Source of the DNA: Elusimicrobiota bacterium
GTDB lineage: Bacteria > Elusimicrobiota > Elusimicrobia > UBA1565 > UBA9628
Reading direction: 5' to 3'
Length of the DNA: 64,000 nucleotides
NCBI GenBank assembly: GCA_016218575.1
Contig: JACRDN010000006.1
Location: forward strand, 22,279 to 86,278
Below are positions 1-9,739 of this stretch, one piece after another; the stretch's first letter is position 1, and the number at the start of each line of letters is the position of its first letter. The translations under genes were made by a program, and so were the position numbers. Under the pieces are notes generated by a model. The model had not been told where the DNA came from. It saw nothing but the letters and a program-made list of their open reading frames with translations, and searched no databases.

Positions 1-1308
1 GCAGGCGTTCTTCTCATAGCGGTGACCCTGGCCCTGCGCGATCGGCAGGATCGCGAAAGCTTCTTTCGCTTCATCCAGAACCCGCCGCTTGCGACCGGCT
101 CCGCGGCGATCTCGCCACTCCAAGGAAAACCCGAAACGGGCGGGCACCCGGAGACTTCGAGCCAACAGAGGAGAATCGGAGAGGCCGTGGCCTCCCTGCC
201 CCGCTGGCCTCCGGCTGCGAGGGTTGGAGAAGAATCTCTCGTTTCTATGCGCACCCCCGAGCCGCCGTACGCATCGCGGCCAAAGGCGCCGGCAGGCGCC
301 AAGCGCCAAACCGCATCGCCCGCGCTAAGCAGTGGCTCCAAATACAGGCAGCCCAAAGCGCGAGAAAATCCGCCCGCTCGAGGCTTCTCGGGAGAACCCC
401 GGTTCTCCGGCTCCGCGGCGCCCTCCATCCGCGGCGCGGCAAATCCGCGCGAAGGCGTTCATGGGCGCGCTCCTGATCCCGCCGCCGCGGAGGAAGCTGT
501 CGGCAAGGCACGGCCGCGGCCCTCTCCCGCAACCGGTGCCCCATCCCACGGACCGGCCCCGGAAAGCGCCGCCTGGCGGATTTTCTTCAATCCCTCTCCG
601 GAGAAAAACAGCGGGATGCGCCGGGGCCAGCTCCCGGCCGCCGGAGCCTACGAGCGGCTCCGGCGGTTGAAGCCTCCTTCATTCTCGCGCTCCCTGGGAG
701 CCAAGCCCTTGAGGCCGCCGGAGGCGTCTCTGGCGCCGCCATCGGGCAATCCCTGGGCCGGGCCCTTGCCCAGGCATTTGGAGGATGGAACCCCGATCTT
801 TCCGTACGGCCTATCCCTCGACGAGGCGGAGGCCGTCGAGCCTCCCCAACTCAAAAAACTGGGCGCCCACCATGGGAAAGTCCACTGGCACCGCAACGAC
901 TCGGGCCACTACCTGCATCATGGAGACCTGTGGGGCAGTTGGAGCCGAGGGCACTGGTCCTGGCTCGAGCGGCAAGACTCCCGCTGGTGGCTCTGGGCCA
1001 ATGCCTCGGCAGGCGCCCTGGCTTGGCAGCAGGGGCATTGGTGGCTCAGGGAGGGGGAGCGCTGGTTTCTTCTCCATCAAGGAACGCCCTGGGGCTATCA
1101 AGCCCTCATCAACCGTTGGGGCCAAGGCGGCTACGAGCGGCCAGATGGCAGCCAGCTCCTCTACAGCGCCGACGGCCGCCGCGTGGCCGTGATCGTCTCC
1201 GGGGAAGGCGCGGCCCTGTACGACGCTCTCTCGGGAGAGGCTTTGGGCTATTGGCCCGACAGCGAACTTCCCGCCCGCTTCAAGATGCCTCTTGGTATAA
1301 TAAAATAA
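1..1308 (+). CDS. Trp-rich membrane-anchored protein of unknown function, 5' end cut by the window
   Basis: The reading frame is open from base 1, so the gene starts outside the window. The first visible residues (AGVLLIAVTLAL) look like the end of a membrane helix followed by a charged RDRQD boundary, so a GTG at 22 is probably internal. A long linker of about 250 residues rich in Pro, Ala, Arg and Ser follows. The last 150 residues are packed with Trp, His and Gly, with repeated short W-containing strands such as WGSW, GHWSW, RWWLW and GHWWL. I do not recognise the family; the C-terminal pattern suggests a small aromatic-rich beta domain presented outside the membrane. The stop codon overlaps the start of the next gene (TAATG). 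Confidence 0.6.
   Translation, partial: AGVLLIAVTLALRDRQDRESFFRFIQNPPLATGSAAISPLQGKPETGGHPETSSQQRRIGEAVASLPRWPPAARVGEESLVSMRTPEPPYASRPKAPAGAKRQTASPALSSGSKYRQPKARENPPARGFSGEPRFSGSAAPSIRGAANPREGVHGRAPDPAAAEEAVGKARPRPSPATGAPSHGPAPESAAWRIFFNPSPEKNSGMRRGQLPAAGAYERLRRLKPPSFSRSLGAKPLRPPEASLAPPSGNPWAGPLPRHLEDGTPIFPYGLSLDEAEAVEPPQLKKLGAHHGKVHWHRNDSGHYLHHGDLWGSWSRGHWSWLERQDSRWWLWANASAGALAWQQGHWWLREGERWFLLHQGTPWGYQALINRWGQGGYERPDGSQLLYSADGRRVAVIVSGEGAALYDALSGEALGYWPDSELPARFKMPLGIIK
1296..1301 (+). promoter_or_regulatory. -10 box for a leaderless transcript of the 1308 gene
   Basis: A perfect TATAAT preceded by TGG (extended -10 form) lies inside the 3' end of the upstream gene, exactly six bases before the ATG at 1308. 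Transcription would be expected to start at or next to that ATG. No good -35 box is visible 17 bp upstream. Confidence 0.5.
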
Positions 1309-1727
1309 TGGATGGCCAAATCCGAGAAAAGCTGCTGACCCGCTTCAAGTCAAAACCAGCCGACCCCGAGAGCCTGGCCCAGGCCGGGTGGGAAATCCTG
1401 CGCGAGGCTCTCTCTCAGGGGGGCTCCGGAGAAACGGCGGCCTTGGTTTGCGAAATCTGCCGAGAGGTCATCAACGCGGCCTTGGTGCTGGAGAAGAGTC
1501 CGCCCGACACGGCGGTACAGCTCTTGAAACAGACCTCTTCCATAGCCGATGAAAACGGCCTTGACCCGACCACCCTCGTGAATTGGGTCTTGGAGGGTGT
1601 CGCTTGCGCGACCCTACGGCTGGGAGTCGCCGCGCGCAACCAGATGATCGACTCGATCGAGGAAAACTTCCTGGGGGGAGGCGCGGCCTTCAAGGAAATC
1701 TGCCGGAAGCTCCCCGAGAACCCGTGA
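1308..1727 (+). CDS. hypothetical protein, 139 aa
   Basis: A small soluble protein beginning MDGQIREKLL. It has no signal peptide or membrane segment and looks mostly helical. I do not recognise the family. The start is chosen at the ATG overlapping the upstream stop (TAATG) and six bases after a TATAAT box; longer versions of the frame run antiparallel to the codon logic of the upstream gene. Its stop overlaps the GTG start of nadE, so it is probably cotranscribed with NAD synthetase. The function is unknown. Confidence 0.6.
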   Translation: MDGQIREKLLTRFKSKPADPESLAQAGWEILREALSQGGSGETAALVCEICREVINAALVLEKSPPDTAVQLLKQTSSIADENGLDPTTLVNWVLEGVACATLRLGVAARNQMIDSIEENFLGGGAAFKEICRKLPENP

Positions 1728-3367
1728 AAATAGCCCTCGCCCAGATCAACACAACTGTCAGCGACATCCGCGGCAACGTCGCCCGCATCCGCGCTTTCGC
1801 CGCCAGGGCCGCGGCCCTCGGCGCGGACCTGACGGTATTCCCCGAGCAGAGCCTGGGAGGCTACCCGGCGCTCGACCTCTGGGAGGAGCGGGGCTTCATC
1901 GAGGCCAACGAGCGGGCCCTGCGCCGCTTGGCCAAGGAGACCGAGGCCTCGGAGATGGGCCTCTTGGTCGGTCTCTCGGCCGGAAATCCCAGGAAAACCG
2001 GCAAGCCCGTCCGCAACGCGGCGGCTCTTCTCCATAAAGGCAAGATATCCGTGCGCTCGAAAACCTTGCTTCCCACCTACGACGTCTTCGACGAGGCCCG
2101 TTATTTCGAACCCGCGCTCTCGAACCCGCCCCTCAAATTCAAGGGCGTTCAACTCGGCGTCACCATATGCGAGGACGCTTGGAGCCGCGGACCCGGCGGC
2201 AAGCGCCTTTACAGGCGCGACCCGGTGCAAGCCCAGGCCAAGGCCGGAGCCGAAGTCCTCGTCAACATCTCCGCCTCGCCCTTTGAACGGGGAAAGGCCC
2301 ACGCCAGGCTCAGGCTTCTCTCCGAGCACGCCAGGACCGCCCGCAGGCCCCTTCTTTACTGCAACCTGATCGGAGGCAACGACGAAATCATATTCGACGG
2401 CAGGAGCCTGGCCTTGGACTCTCGCGGTCGCCTCGTGGCCGCGGCCAAGGCTTTCGCGGAGGACCTGCTCCTGGTGGATCTGGCCAACGTCCCCAAGCCC
2501 TTGGCCGCCCCATCGCCAGAGAGCGATATCTCTGAGGCGGGGGAAGCCCTTTGCCTCGGCATACGGGACTATGCCGGCAAGTGCGGCTTCGAGCGGGTGC
2601 TGGTGGGCTTAAGCGGAGGCATCGACTCGGCCGTCGTCTGCGCCCTGGCCGCGCGCGCCTTGGGGCCGGACAAGGTCCTGGGGGTCTCCATGCCTTCCAT
2701 GTACTCCTCGAAAGGCAGCCTCGCCGATGCCCGGGCCTTGGCCCAAAACCTCGGCATCCGCCACCTCACCTTGCCCATCTCCGGCATCTACCGCCGCTAC
2801 ATGGGCGTCCTGCGCGAGGCTTTCGCGGGCAAGCCGGAGAACCTGGCCGAGCAGAACCTCCAGGCCCGCATCCGGGGGACCTTGCTGATGGCCTTGAGCA
2901 ACAAGCATGCATGCATGCTTCTTTCCACAGGAAACAAGTCGGAGCTTTCGGTGGGCTATTGCACGCTCTATGGCGACATGAGCGGCGGGCTGGCGGTCCT
3001 GGCCGACGTGCCCAAGCGCACGGTCTATGAGCTGGCCCAATGGCTCAACAGGAAGGCGGGGGTCATTCCCAGGAGTTCCATCGAAAAGGCCCCATCCGCC
3101 GAGCTGCGCCCCAACCAGAAGGACCAGGACGACCTGCCGGCCTACGAGACCCTCGACAGAATCCTGGAAGCCTACATCGAGGCCCGTCTGGGCCCCGAGG
3201 AGCTCGCCAGGACCGGGCTCGACCCGCTACTGGTGGAAGACATGCTCAACCGCATCGACAAGAGCGAATACAAGCGGCGCCAAGCCCCGCCCAGCCTCAA
3301 GATTTCCTCGAAGGCCTTCGGCGTGGGCCGCCGCATGCCTCTGGCCCGAGGCTCCTACCGGGCATGA
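1724..3367 (+). CDS. nadE: glutamine-dependent NAD+ synthetase
   Basis: Makes NAD+ from deamido-NAD+, ATP and ammonia released from glutamine. The N-terminal nitrilase-type glutaminase domain (about residues 1-265) carries the expected Glu-Lys-Cys triad: E41 in FPEQSLGGYP, K113 in RSKTLLPTYD and C149 in TICEDAW. The C-terminal synthetase domain has the ATP-pyrophosphatase loop SGGIDS near 297-302, and later STGNKSE and the KAPSAELRPNQKDQDDLP region typical of the family. Length 547 aa is normal for the two-domain form. The start is a GTG overlapping the previous stop. The downstream membrane-protein gene overlaps by ATGA, so the three genes form one operon. Confidence 0.95.
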   Translation: MKIALAQINTTVSDIRGNVARIRAFAARAAALGADLTVFPEQSLGGYPALDLWEERGFIEANERALRRLAKETEASEMGLLVGLSAGNPRKTGKPVRNAAALLHKGKISVRSKTLLPTYDVFDEARYFEPALSNPPLKFKGVQLGVTICEDAWSRGPGGKRLYRRDPVQAQAKAGAEVLVNISASPFERGKAHARLRLLSEHARTARRPLLYCNLIGGNDEIIFDGRSLALDSRGRLVAAAKAFAEDLLLVDLANVPKPLAAPSPESDISEAGEALCLGIRDYAGKCGFERVLVGLSGGIDSAVVCALAARALGPDKVLGVSMPSMYSSKGSLADARALAQNLGIRHLTLPISGIYRRYMGVLREAFAGKPENLAEQNLQARIRGTLLMALSNKHACMLLSTGNKSELSVGYCTLYGDMSGGLAVLADVPKRTVYELAQWLNRKAGVIPRSSIEKAPSAELRPNQKDQDDLPAYETLDRILEAYIEARLGPEELARTGLDPLLVEDMLNRIDKSEYKRRQAPPSLKISSKAFGVGRRMPLARGSYRA

Positions 3368-3744
3368 CCAGAGCCCCCCGGGCGAAATTCATCCTCTCTG
3401 CCTGCGCCCTGCTCGGCTTTTACCTGGGGGGGCTTGCCGGGGCCTTCGCTTCGGCCCGGGCGGGAGTTGAATCCCCTGTCCTCCTCTTGGCCTGGCTCTC
3501 GGCCTTCGCATTGGGCGGGCTGGCCCTGGCCTTCCTGCTGGGCCGCAGCCTCCTCGGCGAATCGGCGCGGCACGCCAGCCTCGCCAGCGTCTTGATTTTT
3601 CTGGTTCCCGCGGCCGCCGGACTTTTCATGGTCCAGCGTATTCTTGAGGCGCTGTTGCGCTGGCGGCTTCCCGCCTTCATCGAAAACCTGGCTCTTTGGC
3701 TAGCCGCGCTAGCGGCCATCTGGGCCGACGAGCCCGATCTCTGA
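3364..3744 (+). CDS. small integral membrane protein, 126 aa
   Basis: Four hydrophobic segments (about residues 8-30, 37-60, 73-92 and 104-121) with short charged loops; the family is not recognised. It starts with ATGA overlap to nadE. Its last 36 bases overlap the 3' end of glyS on the opposite strand, so the two transcripts converge with no visible terminator. Confidence 0.6.
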   Translation: MTRAPRAKFILSACALLGFYLGGLAGAFASARAGVESPVLLLAWLSAFALGGLALAFLLGRSLLGESARHASLASVLIFLVPAAAGLFMVQRILEALLRWRLPAFIENLALWLAALAAIWADEPDL

Positions 3745-5817
3745 GAGGTCGGCGACACTGTTGAACAACCGAGCGATCCTGCCCAAGAGGCCGAGCCTCG
3801 CCGTCTTCAAGCCCGGGTCCTCGGCCATGACCATCACATGCTCGAAGAATTCGTCGAGGTCGGGCTTCAGAGCAGCCAAGGCCTTGAGCCCGCCATCGAA
3901 GCTGTCCCGGCTAAGCTTCTCGCGCACCTGTCCCTCGATCTGGGCCAGACGGTCGTAAAGGGCCAGCTCCGCCTCTTCGCGCAGTTGAGCCCGATCGAGC
4001 TGGGGTGGATTCTCGCCGGGAATCCGAGCCTGCCTCAGGATGTTGGAAACCCGCTTGAAGGCCCCTGAAAGAGCTTCAAATTCCGGGTCCTGGCGCACGC
4101 CGTGAACAGCCGAGAGCCGTTTCAGGGTGCGCGGGAAATTCTTGAGGCCTTCCGCTCGGACCGAACGGATCTCGTCGGCCTTGTATCCCATCTCCTCGAG
4201 GAAGGATTGCGCGCGGGCCCAAGTAAAGTCGCGAAATTGAGCGCCCAGCTCCTTGGACCGAGCCGCGGCCATGGGCATGGGCTGCAGGGAAAGGGCGAAC
4301 TCGAAGGCCTTCTCCAAATCCACGGGAAATTGCTTCTCGAGAAGGATGCGGATCGACCCCAAGGCCTGGCGCCGCAGGGCCAGAGGATCGGCGCTGCCCG
4401 TGGGCACGGCTCCGGCCGCGAAGGAGCCGGCTAAAGTGTCTATTTTCCCGGCCAAGGAGGCCAGCGCGCCCTCGCGCGTGGCCGGGACATTGGAACGGGG
4501 GCCCAGGGGCAGGTAGAACTCCTCGATCCCCAGCGCCACGCGCTCCGCCAAGCCCTCGGAGCGGGCGTAGATCCCGCCCATGATTCCCTGCAACTCCGGG
4601 AACTCCTTGACCACCTCGCAAACCAGGTCCGCGTAGCAGAGTCGCGAGATGAGGGCGACGTCCGCCTCCTCCAGCGCCTGGTCCTGGCGCAGGGTCTCGC
4701 AAAGCCAAGCTGAGACTTTCCCGACGCGGACGGCCTTATCGGCCATGCTTCCGAGCCCCTTCTGGTAAGTCACCCGCGACAGGAGGCCCAGCCTGCCCTC
4801 AAGACCCGCCTGCCTGTCGCGAGCGATGAAGAAGGCGGCGTCGCTCAAGCGCGCCTCCAAGACGCGCTCGTAGCCCTCTCTGACCAACTTCTGGCCCTCG
4901 GAGACGCCGTCGCGCACCGCGATGAAATAGGGAGTCAGGGCTCCGCCCTCGCGGATGGGGAAAAACTTGAGCTGCTTCTTGAGGACCAAAACGATGAGCG
5001 GCGCGGGCAGCGCCAAGAATTCCTTGCGGAAGCTTCCCGCCACCGGCACGGGATGTTCAGTCATGAACACCGTCTCGGCCACGAGTTCCTCATCGGCCTC
5101 CAAGCGGCCCCCGAGCTTGCGCGCGCAGGCTTCAAGGCCCTTCTCCAGGGCCTCCCGGCGCTCCCGGGGATCGGCGATGACCAACAGGCTCTTGAGGACG
5201 GCCTGGTAGCGCCCGGGCTCCGTGATGGGCTGAGGCCGCTTTCCCTGGCCGGCCAGCCCATCGACGCGCCGGCCGCTTTTGGCGCCCGCGACCTGGAGAG
5301 GGAGGACCCGCGAGCCGTGCAGGACCAAGAGGCTCCGGATCGGCCGGCCGAAACGGAAGCGGCTTTCTTCCCATTCCATCGACTTCGGAAATTCCAGGGC
5401 AGCCACGGCCGCGGCGGCCACGCGGGACAGGATCGCCGCCGCGGATTCGCCGGGAATGGTCACGCTCGCCTGCAGGAACTCACCCTTGGGCGTGGAGACG
5501 ATCCGCAACTCGGCCGGGGAGAGTCCGTACTTCCTGGCGAAACCCTCGGCCTGGGGAGTGAAACTGCCTTGCGCGTCCCTCAAGAGGCGGGCGGGCGGCC
5601 CCTGGACTTCCTGCAGCAAGGGCCGGGATTTATCCTCGACGCCCTGGCAGACCACGGCCAGGCGCCGAAGGGTTCCCAGGGCCCTGACCGCGGAATACCC
5701 GAGGCGTGATTCCTTGAGCCCGGCCTCGACGCGCGCCAAAAGGTCTTGAAGGGCGGGCTCGACAAAGCGCGCGGGCAAAGGCTCTACCCCGATCTCCAGC
5801 AGGAAATCCTTAGCCAT
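3709..5817 (-). CDS. glyS: glycyl-tRNA synthetase beta subunit
   Basis: Beta chain of the bacterial alpha2-beta2 glycyl-tRNA synthetase; it binds tRNA and is needed for aminoacylation by GlyQ. It opens with [17 protein letters not shown], the family's usual N-terminus. It also contains the [27 protein letters not shown] and GSMADKAVR regions and a C-terminal DALR-like anticodon domain (NSVADLS at the end). Length 702 aa is typical. I chose the ATG at 5817 rather than a longer frame because it overlaps the glyQ stop by 8 bases and gives the canonical start. Confidence 0.95.
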   Translation of the reverse strand: MAKDFLLEIGVEPLPARFVEPALQDLLARVEAGLKESRLGYSAVRALGTLRRLAVVCQGVEDKSRPLLQEVQGPPARLLRDAQGSFTPQAEGFARKYGLSPAELRIVSTPKGEFLQASVTIPGESAAAILSRVAAAAVAALEFPKSMEWEESRFRFGRPIRSLLVLHGSRVLPLQVAGAKSGRRVDGLAGQGKRPQPITEPGRYQAVLKSLLVIADPRERREALEKGLEACARKLGGRLEADEELVAETVFMTEHPVPVAGSFRKEFLALPAPLIVLVLKKQLKFFPIREGGALTPYFIAVRDGVSEGQKLVREGYERVLEARLSDAAFFIARDRQAGLEGRLGLLSRVTYQKGLGSMADKAVRVGKVSAWLCETLRQDQALEEADVALISRLCYADLVCEVVKEFPELQGIMGGIYARSEGLAERVALGIEEFYLPLGPRSNVPATREGALASLAGKIDTLAGSFAAGAVPTGSADPLALRRQALGSIRILLEKQFPVDLEKAFEFALSLQPMPMAAARSKELGAQFRDFTWARAQSFLEEMGYKADEIRSVRAEGLKNFPRTLKRLSAVHGVRQDPEFEALSGAFKRVSNILRQARIPGENPPQLDRAQLREEAELALYDRLAQIEGQVREKLSRDSFDGGLKALAALKPDLDEFFEHVMVMAEDPGLKTARLGLLGRIARLFNSVADLSEIGLVGPDGR

Positions 5818-6691
5818 GGCTCGGCTCCGGCGCGGCCGGGGCATTCATCTCCAGGTACAGGGTCATGACCTTGCGCGCGAGATTCCTCACCCGCGCGATG
5901 TATTGAGCCCTTTCGGTCACGGAAATGGCCCCGCGCGCCTCAAGCATATTGAAGAGATGCGAGACCCTCATCACGCAATCGTAGGCCGGCAGGGGCAGGC
6001 GCGCCGCGGCCAGCCGCTCGCCCTCCCGCTCCCAGTCGCAAAAGTGCCGGCCCAGCATCTCGGGGTCGGACTCCTCGAAATGGTAGCGGGAAAACTGCCG
6101 TTCGTTCTCCTGATGCAAGTCCCCGTAAAGGAGGCGGTCGTTAAAGTCGAGCGCGTAAACGTTGCTTTTCTTCTGCAGATAAAGCGCGATGCGCTCAAGG
6201 CCATAGGTGATCTCGACGCTCACGGGGAAAAGCGGCATGGAGCCCATCTGTTGGAAGTAGGTGAATTGAGTGATTTCCATTCCGTCGAGCCACACCTCCC
6301 AGCCCAGGCCAGAGGCCCCCAAGGTGGGGGATTCCCAGTCGTCCTCGATCCAGCGCAGGTCGTGCTTCTTAGGATCGAGCCCCACGGCCTTCAAGGAGCG
6401 CAGGTAGATGTCAGTGACCTTGGGAGGCACTGGCTTCAAGAGAACCTGGAACTGATAGTATTTCCCGAGGCGGTTGGGGTTGTCCCCGTAACGCCCGTCC
6501 GCGGGCCTGCGGCAGGGCTCCGGGTAGGCAACGGCCGTGGGAGCCGGGCCCAGGGCCCCGAAGAAAGTCGCCGGGTTGAAAGTCGCGGCACCCTTCTCCA
6601 TGTCGTAAGGCTGTATCAAAAGGCAGCCCTCCCGCGCCCAGAAGCGCTGGAGCTCGACGATCAGGTCTTGGAAGGTCAATGCCGCCGACAT
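5810..6691 (-). CDS. glyQ: glycyl-tRNA synthetase alpha subunit
   Basis: Catalytic alpha chain of class II tetrameric GlyRS. The diagnostic run [18 protein letters not shown], then [16 protein letters not shown] and [11 protein letters not shown], is present near residues 25-80, followed by [10 protein letters not shown] and the [19 protein letters not shown] block. Length 293 aa matches the family. The ATG at 6691 is chosen over a longer frame whose extra 51 residues are low-complexity and overlap recO. It sits between recO (15-16 base overlap) and glyS (8 base overlap). Confidence 0.96.
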   Translation of the reverse strand: MSAALTFQDLIVELQRFWAREGCLLIQPYDMEKGAATFNPATFFGALGPAPTAVAYPEPCRRPADGRYGDNPNRLGKYYQFQVLLKPVPPKVTDIYLRSLKAVGLDPKKHDLRWIEDDWESPTLGASGLGWEVWLDGMEITQFTYFQQMGSMPLFPVSVEITYGLERIALYLQKKSNVYALDFNDRLLYGDLHQENERQFSRYHFEESDPEMLGRHFCDWEREGERLAAARLPLPAYDCVMRVSHLFNMLEARGAISVTERAQYIARVRNLARKVMTLYLEMNAPAAPEPSHG

Positions 6692-7326
6692 GGCAGGGCC
6701 TCGAGAAAATCCTGGCAATTCAGGGGCCGCCCAAGCTGGGCCCGCACCGCCTCGTGGAGGCGGCTCGTCCATTTCGCGCGGAGCCCAGGATGGTCGGGAC
6801 AAGTCTCCAACTCCCGCCAAGGGGCCTCGTGCAGGGCCCTCCAAAGCGGGGCGCGCTCCGGACCGTCCGGGCAGCGGCTCATCCCGTACCCCAAAAGACG
6901 CATGAGGCGCAGGCCGTAGGCAAGCTCGTGCCAGGGCGATGCCTCTGCTTCTTCCATGCTGGCCACGACGGAGCTCAAGAGCTCGTATTTCTCCTCGTTA
7001 GGGGAGCGTTCCGGCGCGAGTCCCGAAAGCCACTCGCAAAATGAGAGAGCCAGGGCCGTGCGTCGCAGATCGCGGCGAATGGACGGGAACGTGGAGATGA
7101 TGCGCCCGCCGATCACCTTGCCCATGTCCAGGCGCGGGCTCAAATAAAGGCGGTACTCTCCCCAGACCAGGGGCTCCGACAAGGCCTTAAGCTTGCGCCC
7201 GGGCTTATCTACTCCCACGAAGCGCACGGTGAGTTTGCCCCAGGAGTCCGTGTAAAGGGTGGCCAGGCGGTCTGCCTCGCGGTAGGGGCGGCGCCCCAGC
7301 ACCATGGCGCAGGCGTTGACGATCAT
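6676..7326 (-). CDS. recO: DNA repair protein RecO
   Basis: RecO helps load RecA at gaps with RecR. The N-terminal OB-fold is recognisable: [32 protein letters not shown] start, then [32 protein letters not shown]. The C-terminal helical domain follows ([28 protein letters not shown]). At 216 aa it is a little short, and I cannot see the four-cysteine zinc cluster found in many RecO proteins; only scattered Cys remain. The ATG at 7326 overlaps the upstream stop (ATGA). It is followed by glyQ, an arrangement found in several phyla. Confidence 0.85.
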   Translation of the reverse strand: MIVNACAMVLGRRPYREADRLATLYTDSWGKLTVRFVGVDKPGRKLKALSEPLVWGEYRLYLSPRLDMGKVIGGRIISTFPSIRRDLRRTALALSFCEWLSGLAPERSPNEEKYELLSSVVASMEEAEASPWHELAYGLRLMRLLGYGMSRCPDGPERAPLWRALHEAPWRELETCPDHPGLRAKWTSRLHEAVRAQLGRPLNCQDFLEALPCRRH

Positions 7327-7661
7327 GGCAGAAGGGCGGACGCCATCCGTCTCTCGAAATCTTGAGGGAGCTGGACGAAAAGGCGCCTCTCGGCGGGAAG
7401 AAGCCGCTCCAGCACCGGAGCGATGGCGGCCAGGGGCAAGCCGCAAAATAAAAAGTATCTTTCCGAAAAATCCAGCCCCAAGTACAACTGCGCTGCCCGC
7501 GGGGCTTCCAGCAGCTTAAAAAGCACGAGCTTGCCGAGGGGCTCGAATTTCGGCCAGGACTCCCGCAACCCGTCCAAATCCGCTCCGAGCAGGAGCGCCT
7601 TCAATTCCCCGTAGGCCCCGGCCTTGAGCATCCCCGCGGCCATCTTGAAAAATAAGGACAC
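7323..7661 (-). CDS. hypothetical protein, possibly a MgtE-N/FliG-like helical repeat protein
   Basis: 112 aa, starting at a GTG. The middle (KFEPLGKLVLFKLLEAPRAA followed by a FSERYFLFCGLPLAAIAPVLERL-type segment) has the short paired-helix rhythm of MgtE N-terminal or FliG-like repeats, but this is a weak visual resemblance. No signal peptide is seen. It is first in the minus-strand operon with recO-glyQ-glyS and overlaps recO by ATGA. Its promoter faces that of the divergent exported-protein gene. Confidence 0.5.
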   Translation of the reverse strand: MSLFFKMAAGMLKAGAYGELKALLLGADLDGLRESWPKFEPLGKLVLFKLLEAPRAAQLYLGLDFSERYFLFCGLPLAAIAPVLERLLPAERRLFVQLPQDFERRMASALLP

Positions 7662-7666
7662 GCTAA

Positions 7667-7678
7667 ATTATATATGAT
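7667..7678. promoter_or_regulatory. overlapping divergent -10 boxes in a 23-bp intergenic gap
   Basis: On the minus strand TATAAT (7672-7667) lies five bases before the GTG at 7661. On the plus strand TATGAT (7673-7678) lies six bases before the ATG at 7685. Both transcripts would have essentially no 5' leader. The two boxes abut, so RNA polymerase could probably serve only one direction at a time. Confidence 0.55.
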
Positions 7679-7684
7679 ACCCGC

Positions 7685-8317
7685 ATGGCAATGAAGAGAA
7701 TTTTCGCCCTGCTCGCCCTTCTTTGCGCCTGCCTCGGGCCGGCCCGGGCCGCCGGCGACTGGGACGGCGCCATGGGGAAGTCCTTTTCAGCCCTCTTGGC
7801 CTTAAAAGATTCACGCCCGCGGCTTTCCCCAGAACTCAACCGCTACCTGGACCAGGCCCGGGTCCTAGAGCTCCTCATGAAGGCCTATCTCGGGCCCGAG
7901 GAGGACAGGCAGGGCGTGAGGGCCCACGCGGTGAGGTCGGAAACTCTTTTCGTGGCGATACCAGAGGGGAAATTGACCGAGGCCTACGGGCGCCTGCGCG
8001 CGCTGCGCGAGCTCAAATACATACTGCCTCAGCTCCAAGGGGGAACCGCCGTGATCCAAGGCGATGCGGCCGGAAAGACCGAGCATCTGGTCCGGTGGTT
8101 CAAGCCCGCGTTCCTGGGAAGCCTCAGGGCCTTGGCGCGCGCCGAGGAGGGCAGAAGGGCCATCCGGGGCCTGGTGGATTGGGGCTCGCGCGCCAAGATA
8201 TTCACGAGCCCCTTCATGAACGAGGATTTCCCGTTCCTCACCGAGGATGAGCGCCGAGAGCTCAGCGAGCCCGGATCCGAATCGGAGTCAAGCGCAGTAC
8301 GGGAAACCTCTCGCTAA
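7685..8317 (+). CDS. exported protein of unknown function, 210 aa
   Basis: The N-terminus MAMKRIFALLALLCACLGPARAAGDWD is a textbook Sec signal peptide with cleavage near ARA-A, so the mature protein is probably periplasmic. The rest is helical and charged with no motif I recognise. The C-terminal tail is Glu/Ser rich (SEPGSESESS). The last 56 bases overlap the 3' end of the convergent membrane-protein gene. The start is leaderless by its position relative to the TATGAT box. Confidence 0.65.
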   Translation: MAMKRIFALLALLCACLGPARAAGDWDGAMGKSFSALLALKDSRPRLSPELNRYLDQARVLELLMKAYLGPEEDRQGVRAHAVRSETLFVAIPEGKLTEAYGRLRALRELKYILPQLQGGTAVIQGDAAGKTEHLVRWFKPAFLGSLRALARAEEGRRAIRGLVDWGSRAKIFTSPFMNEDFPFLTEDERRELSEPGSESESSAVRETSR

Positions 8318-9722
8318 GAGAGAAATAGCCGGGGCTGTTGATGATCTTGCCGCGCAGTCTCTTGGGCGGGCCCATAAGGCCCAAATAGTAGAGCCCCGCC
8401 CCCAGATCCTCGAACTCAAAGCGGCCTGATGAGTCCAGGGAGGCGCTGGCACTCAAGACCCCGGTGCCCGGCGCGGCAGAGGTGCCAGCAGCGACGTAGA
8501 AGAGCCCCACCTTCATGGAATCGGCGGGCGCCAAGTCCGACAATACCGAGCCGCTCACCCGACCTCGCCGGAAATTCTCGACCGGAGAGGCCTCCACCTT
8601 CTTCTCGTAGATGGGCCAGAGGTTGTCGATCTTGTACAGCCAGGCCCGGGCGCGTGCCTCGTCGCCGAAGCGCGCGTAGGCGGCCGAGAACGCCTCGAAA
8701 ATGTATTGAGACTGCGTCACGTCCTCGAAGCCCTCCGCGCGAGTCCTGGCCAGCTCCGCCAAGGCCTCCAGGCTCTCGTAGCGCTCCCGGGTCAAGGGTC
8801 CGGCCCGGATCAGGGCCAAGGCCTTGCGATAATCGGGATAAGCCTGGGAGGAGCAGCAGAGGGAAGCGCTCTCCAAGGCGGGATCCGGCTCCCACCAGAA
8901 AAGCCAGCCTCGGCGCAGGGCTTCGAGCCCATCCCGGGTGAAAATGCTCCGGAAGTCCCTCTCCCTGAGGTACCAAAAGATCTTGCGCAGATTATCGGGG
9001 GCGATGCTCAAGCCATTCCACCGCGCCTTCAGCATCTCGACGGCGTAAGGCTTTCCCGCTCTCGGGTAGAGCCAGGCCAAGCTCATCGCGGCATCCGGCT
9101 CGGAGGAAAGCCCGGCGGCCTGCGAGAGGCTTTGAGGCCCGTAGCCCCAGGTCCTGCGCAAGCGCAGGTCCATGGCCGCGGTGCAAACAACAGAGACCGC
9201 GAAAACCGCGGCGATCATCCTCCAAGCCACCGGACGGAAATCATCCTGCAGAAGGGTCATCATGACGAGGACCATGGCGCTTCCCAAAATCCATGGGGAA
9301 AGACTCGTCAGGAACAAGCCCCAAAAGCTTCCCCGCAGATTCAGGGCCGCGGCGTAGGAGAGCCAAAGCCGGCCAAGAAGTCCGAACCCCGAGAAGGCCA
9401 GGCCCGCGCCAGAGCCCAGGAAAGCTCCAGAAAATTTACGTTCCGGGGGGCGCAGAAAAGCGAAGACGAGGCCTCCCAGGGCAGTCACCTCGATCGTCCG
9501 GAAAAGGACCTCCGCGCATTCCAAGGAGACGAACTCTCCAGAGGGAATGTAGTGGCGCAGGCTCACCCAGGAAAGGCCGCGCCACGACCACAGGGCCAGC
9601 AGGAAATAAGCCGCGGCGCGGCGGTAGCAGCCGTGCGCGGGATCGCGCTTATGCTGGACCAGGAAATGGAACAAACCGGCCAAGGCCAAGCCCAGAAACA
9701 AATCCAAGAGTTGCGCTGGCAC
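8262..9722 (-). CDS. multi-pass membrane protein with C-terminal beta-sandwich-like domain
   Basis: 486 aa with a GTG start. About six membrane segments occupy residues 1-190. A soluble region follows with helix pairs (residues ~280-390, possibly TPR-like) and a final stretch resembling a carboxypeptidase-regulatory or SpaA-type beta domain (VSGSVLSDLAP, SASLDSSGRFEFEDLGAGLYYLGLMG). That pattern, a substituent region ending in FxFxDLxxGxY, is common in prealbumin-like extracellular modules. I do not recognise a function. It lies 17 bp downstream of acsA and may be cotranscribed with it. Confidence 0.6.
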   Translation of the reverse strand: MPAQLLDLFLGLALAGLFHFLVQHKRDPAHGCYRRAAAYFLLALWSWRGLSWVSLRHYIPSGEFVSLECAEVLFRTIEVTALGGLVFAFLRPPERKFSGAFLGSGAGLAFSGFGLLGRLWLSYAAALNLRGSFWGLFLTSLSPWILGSAMVLVMMTLLQDDFRPVAWRMIAAVFAVSVVCTAAMDLRLRRTWGYGPQSLSQAAGLSSEPDAAMSLAWLYPRAGKPYAVEMLKARWNGLSIAPDNLRKIFWYLRERDFRSIFTRDGLEALRRGWLFWWEPDPALESASLCCSSQAYPDYRKALALIRAGPLTRERYESLEALAELARTRAEGFEDVTQSQYIFEAFSAAYARFGDEARARAWLYKIDNLWPIYEKKVEASPVENFRRGRVSGSVLSDLAPADSMKVGLFYVAAGTSAAPGTGVLSASASLDSSGRFEFEDLGAGLYYLGLMGPPKRLRGKIINSPGYFSLSERFPVLRLTPIRIRAR

Positions 9723-9739
9723 AAATGGAGATTCTACCT

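Noticed and set aside
1415..2329. 304-aa minus-strand open frame opposite the start of nadE
   Set aside because: Shadow frame in high-GC DNA; the nitrilase triad lies on the plus strand.
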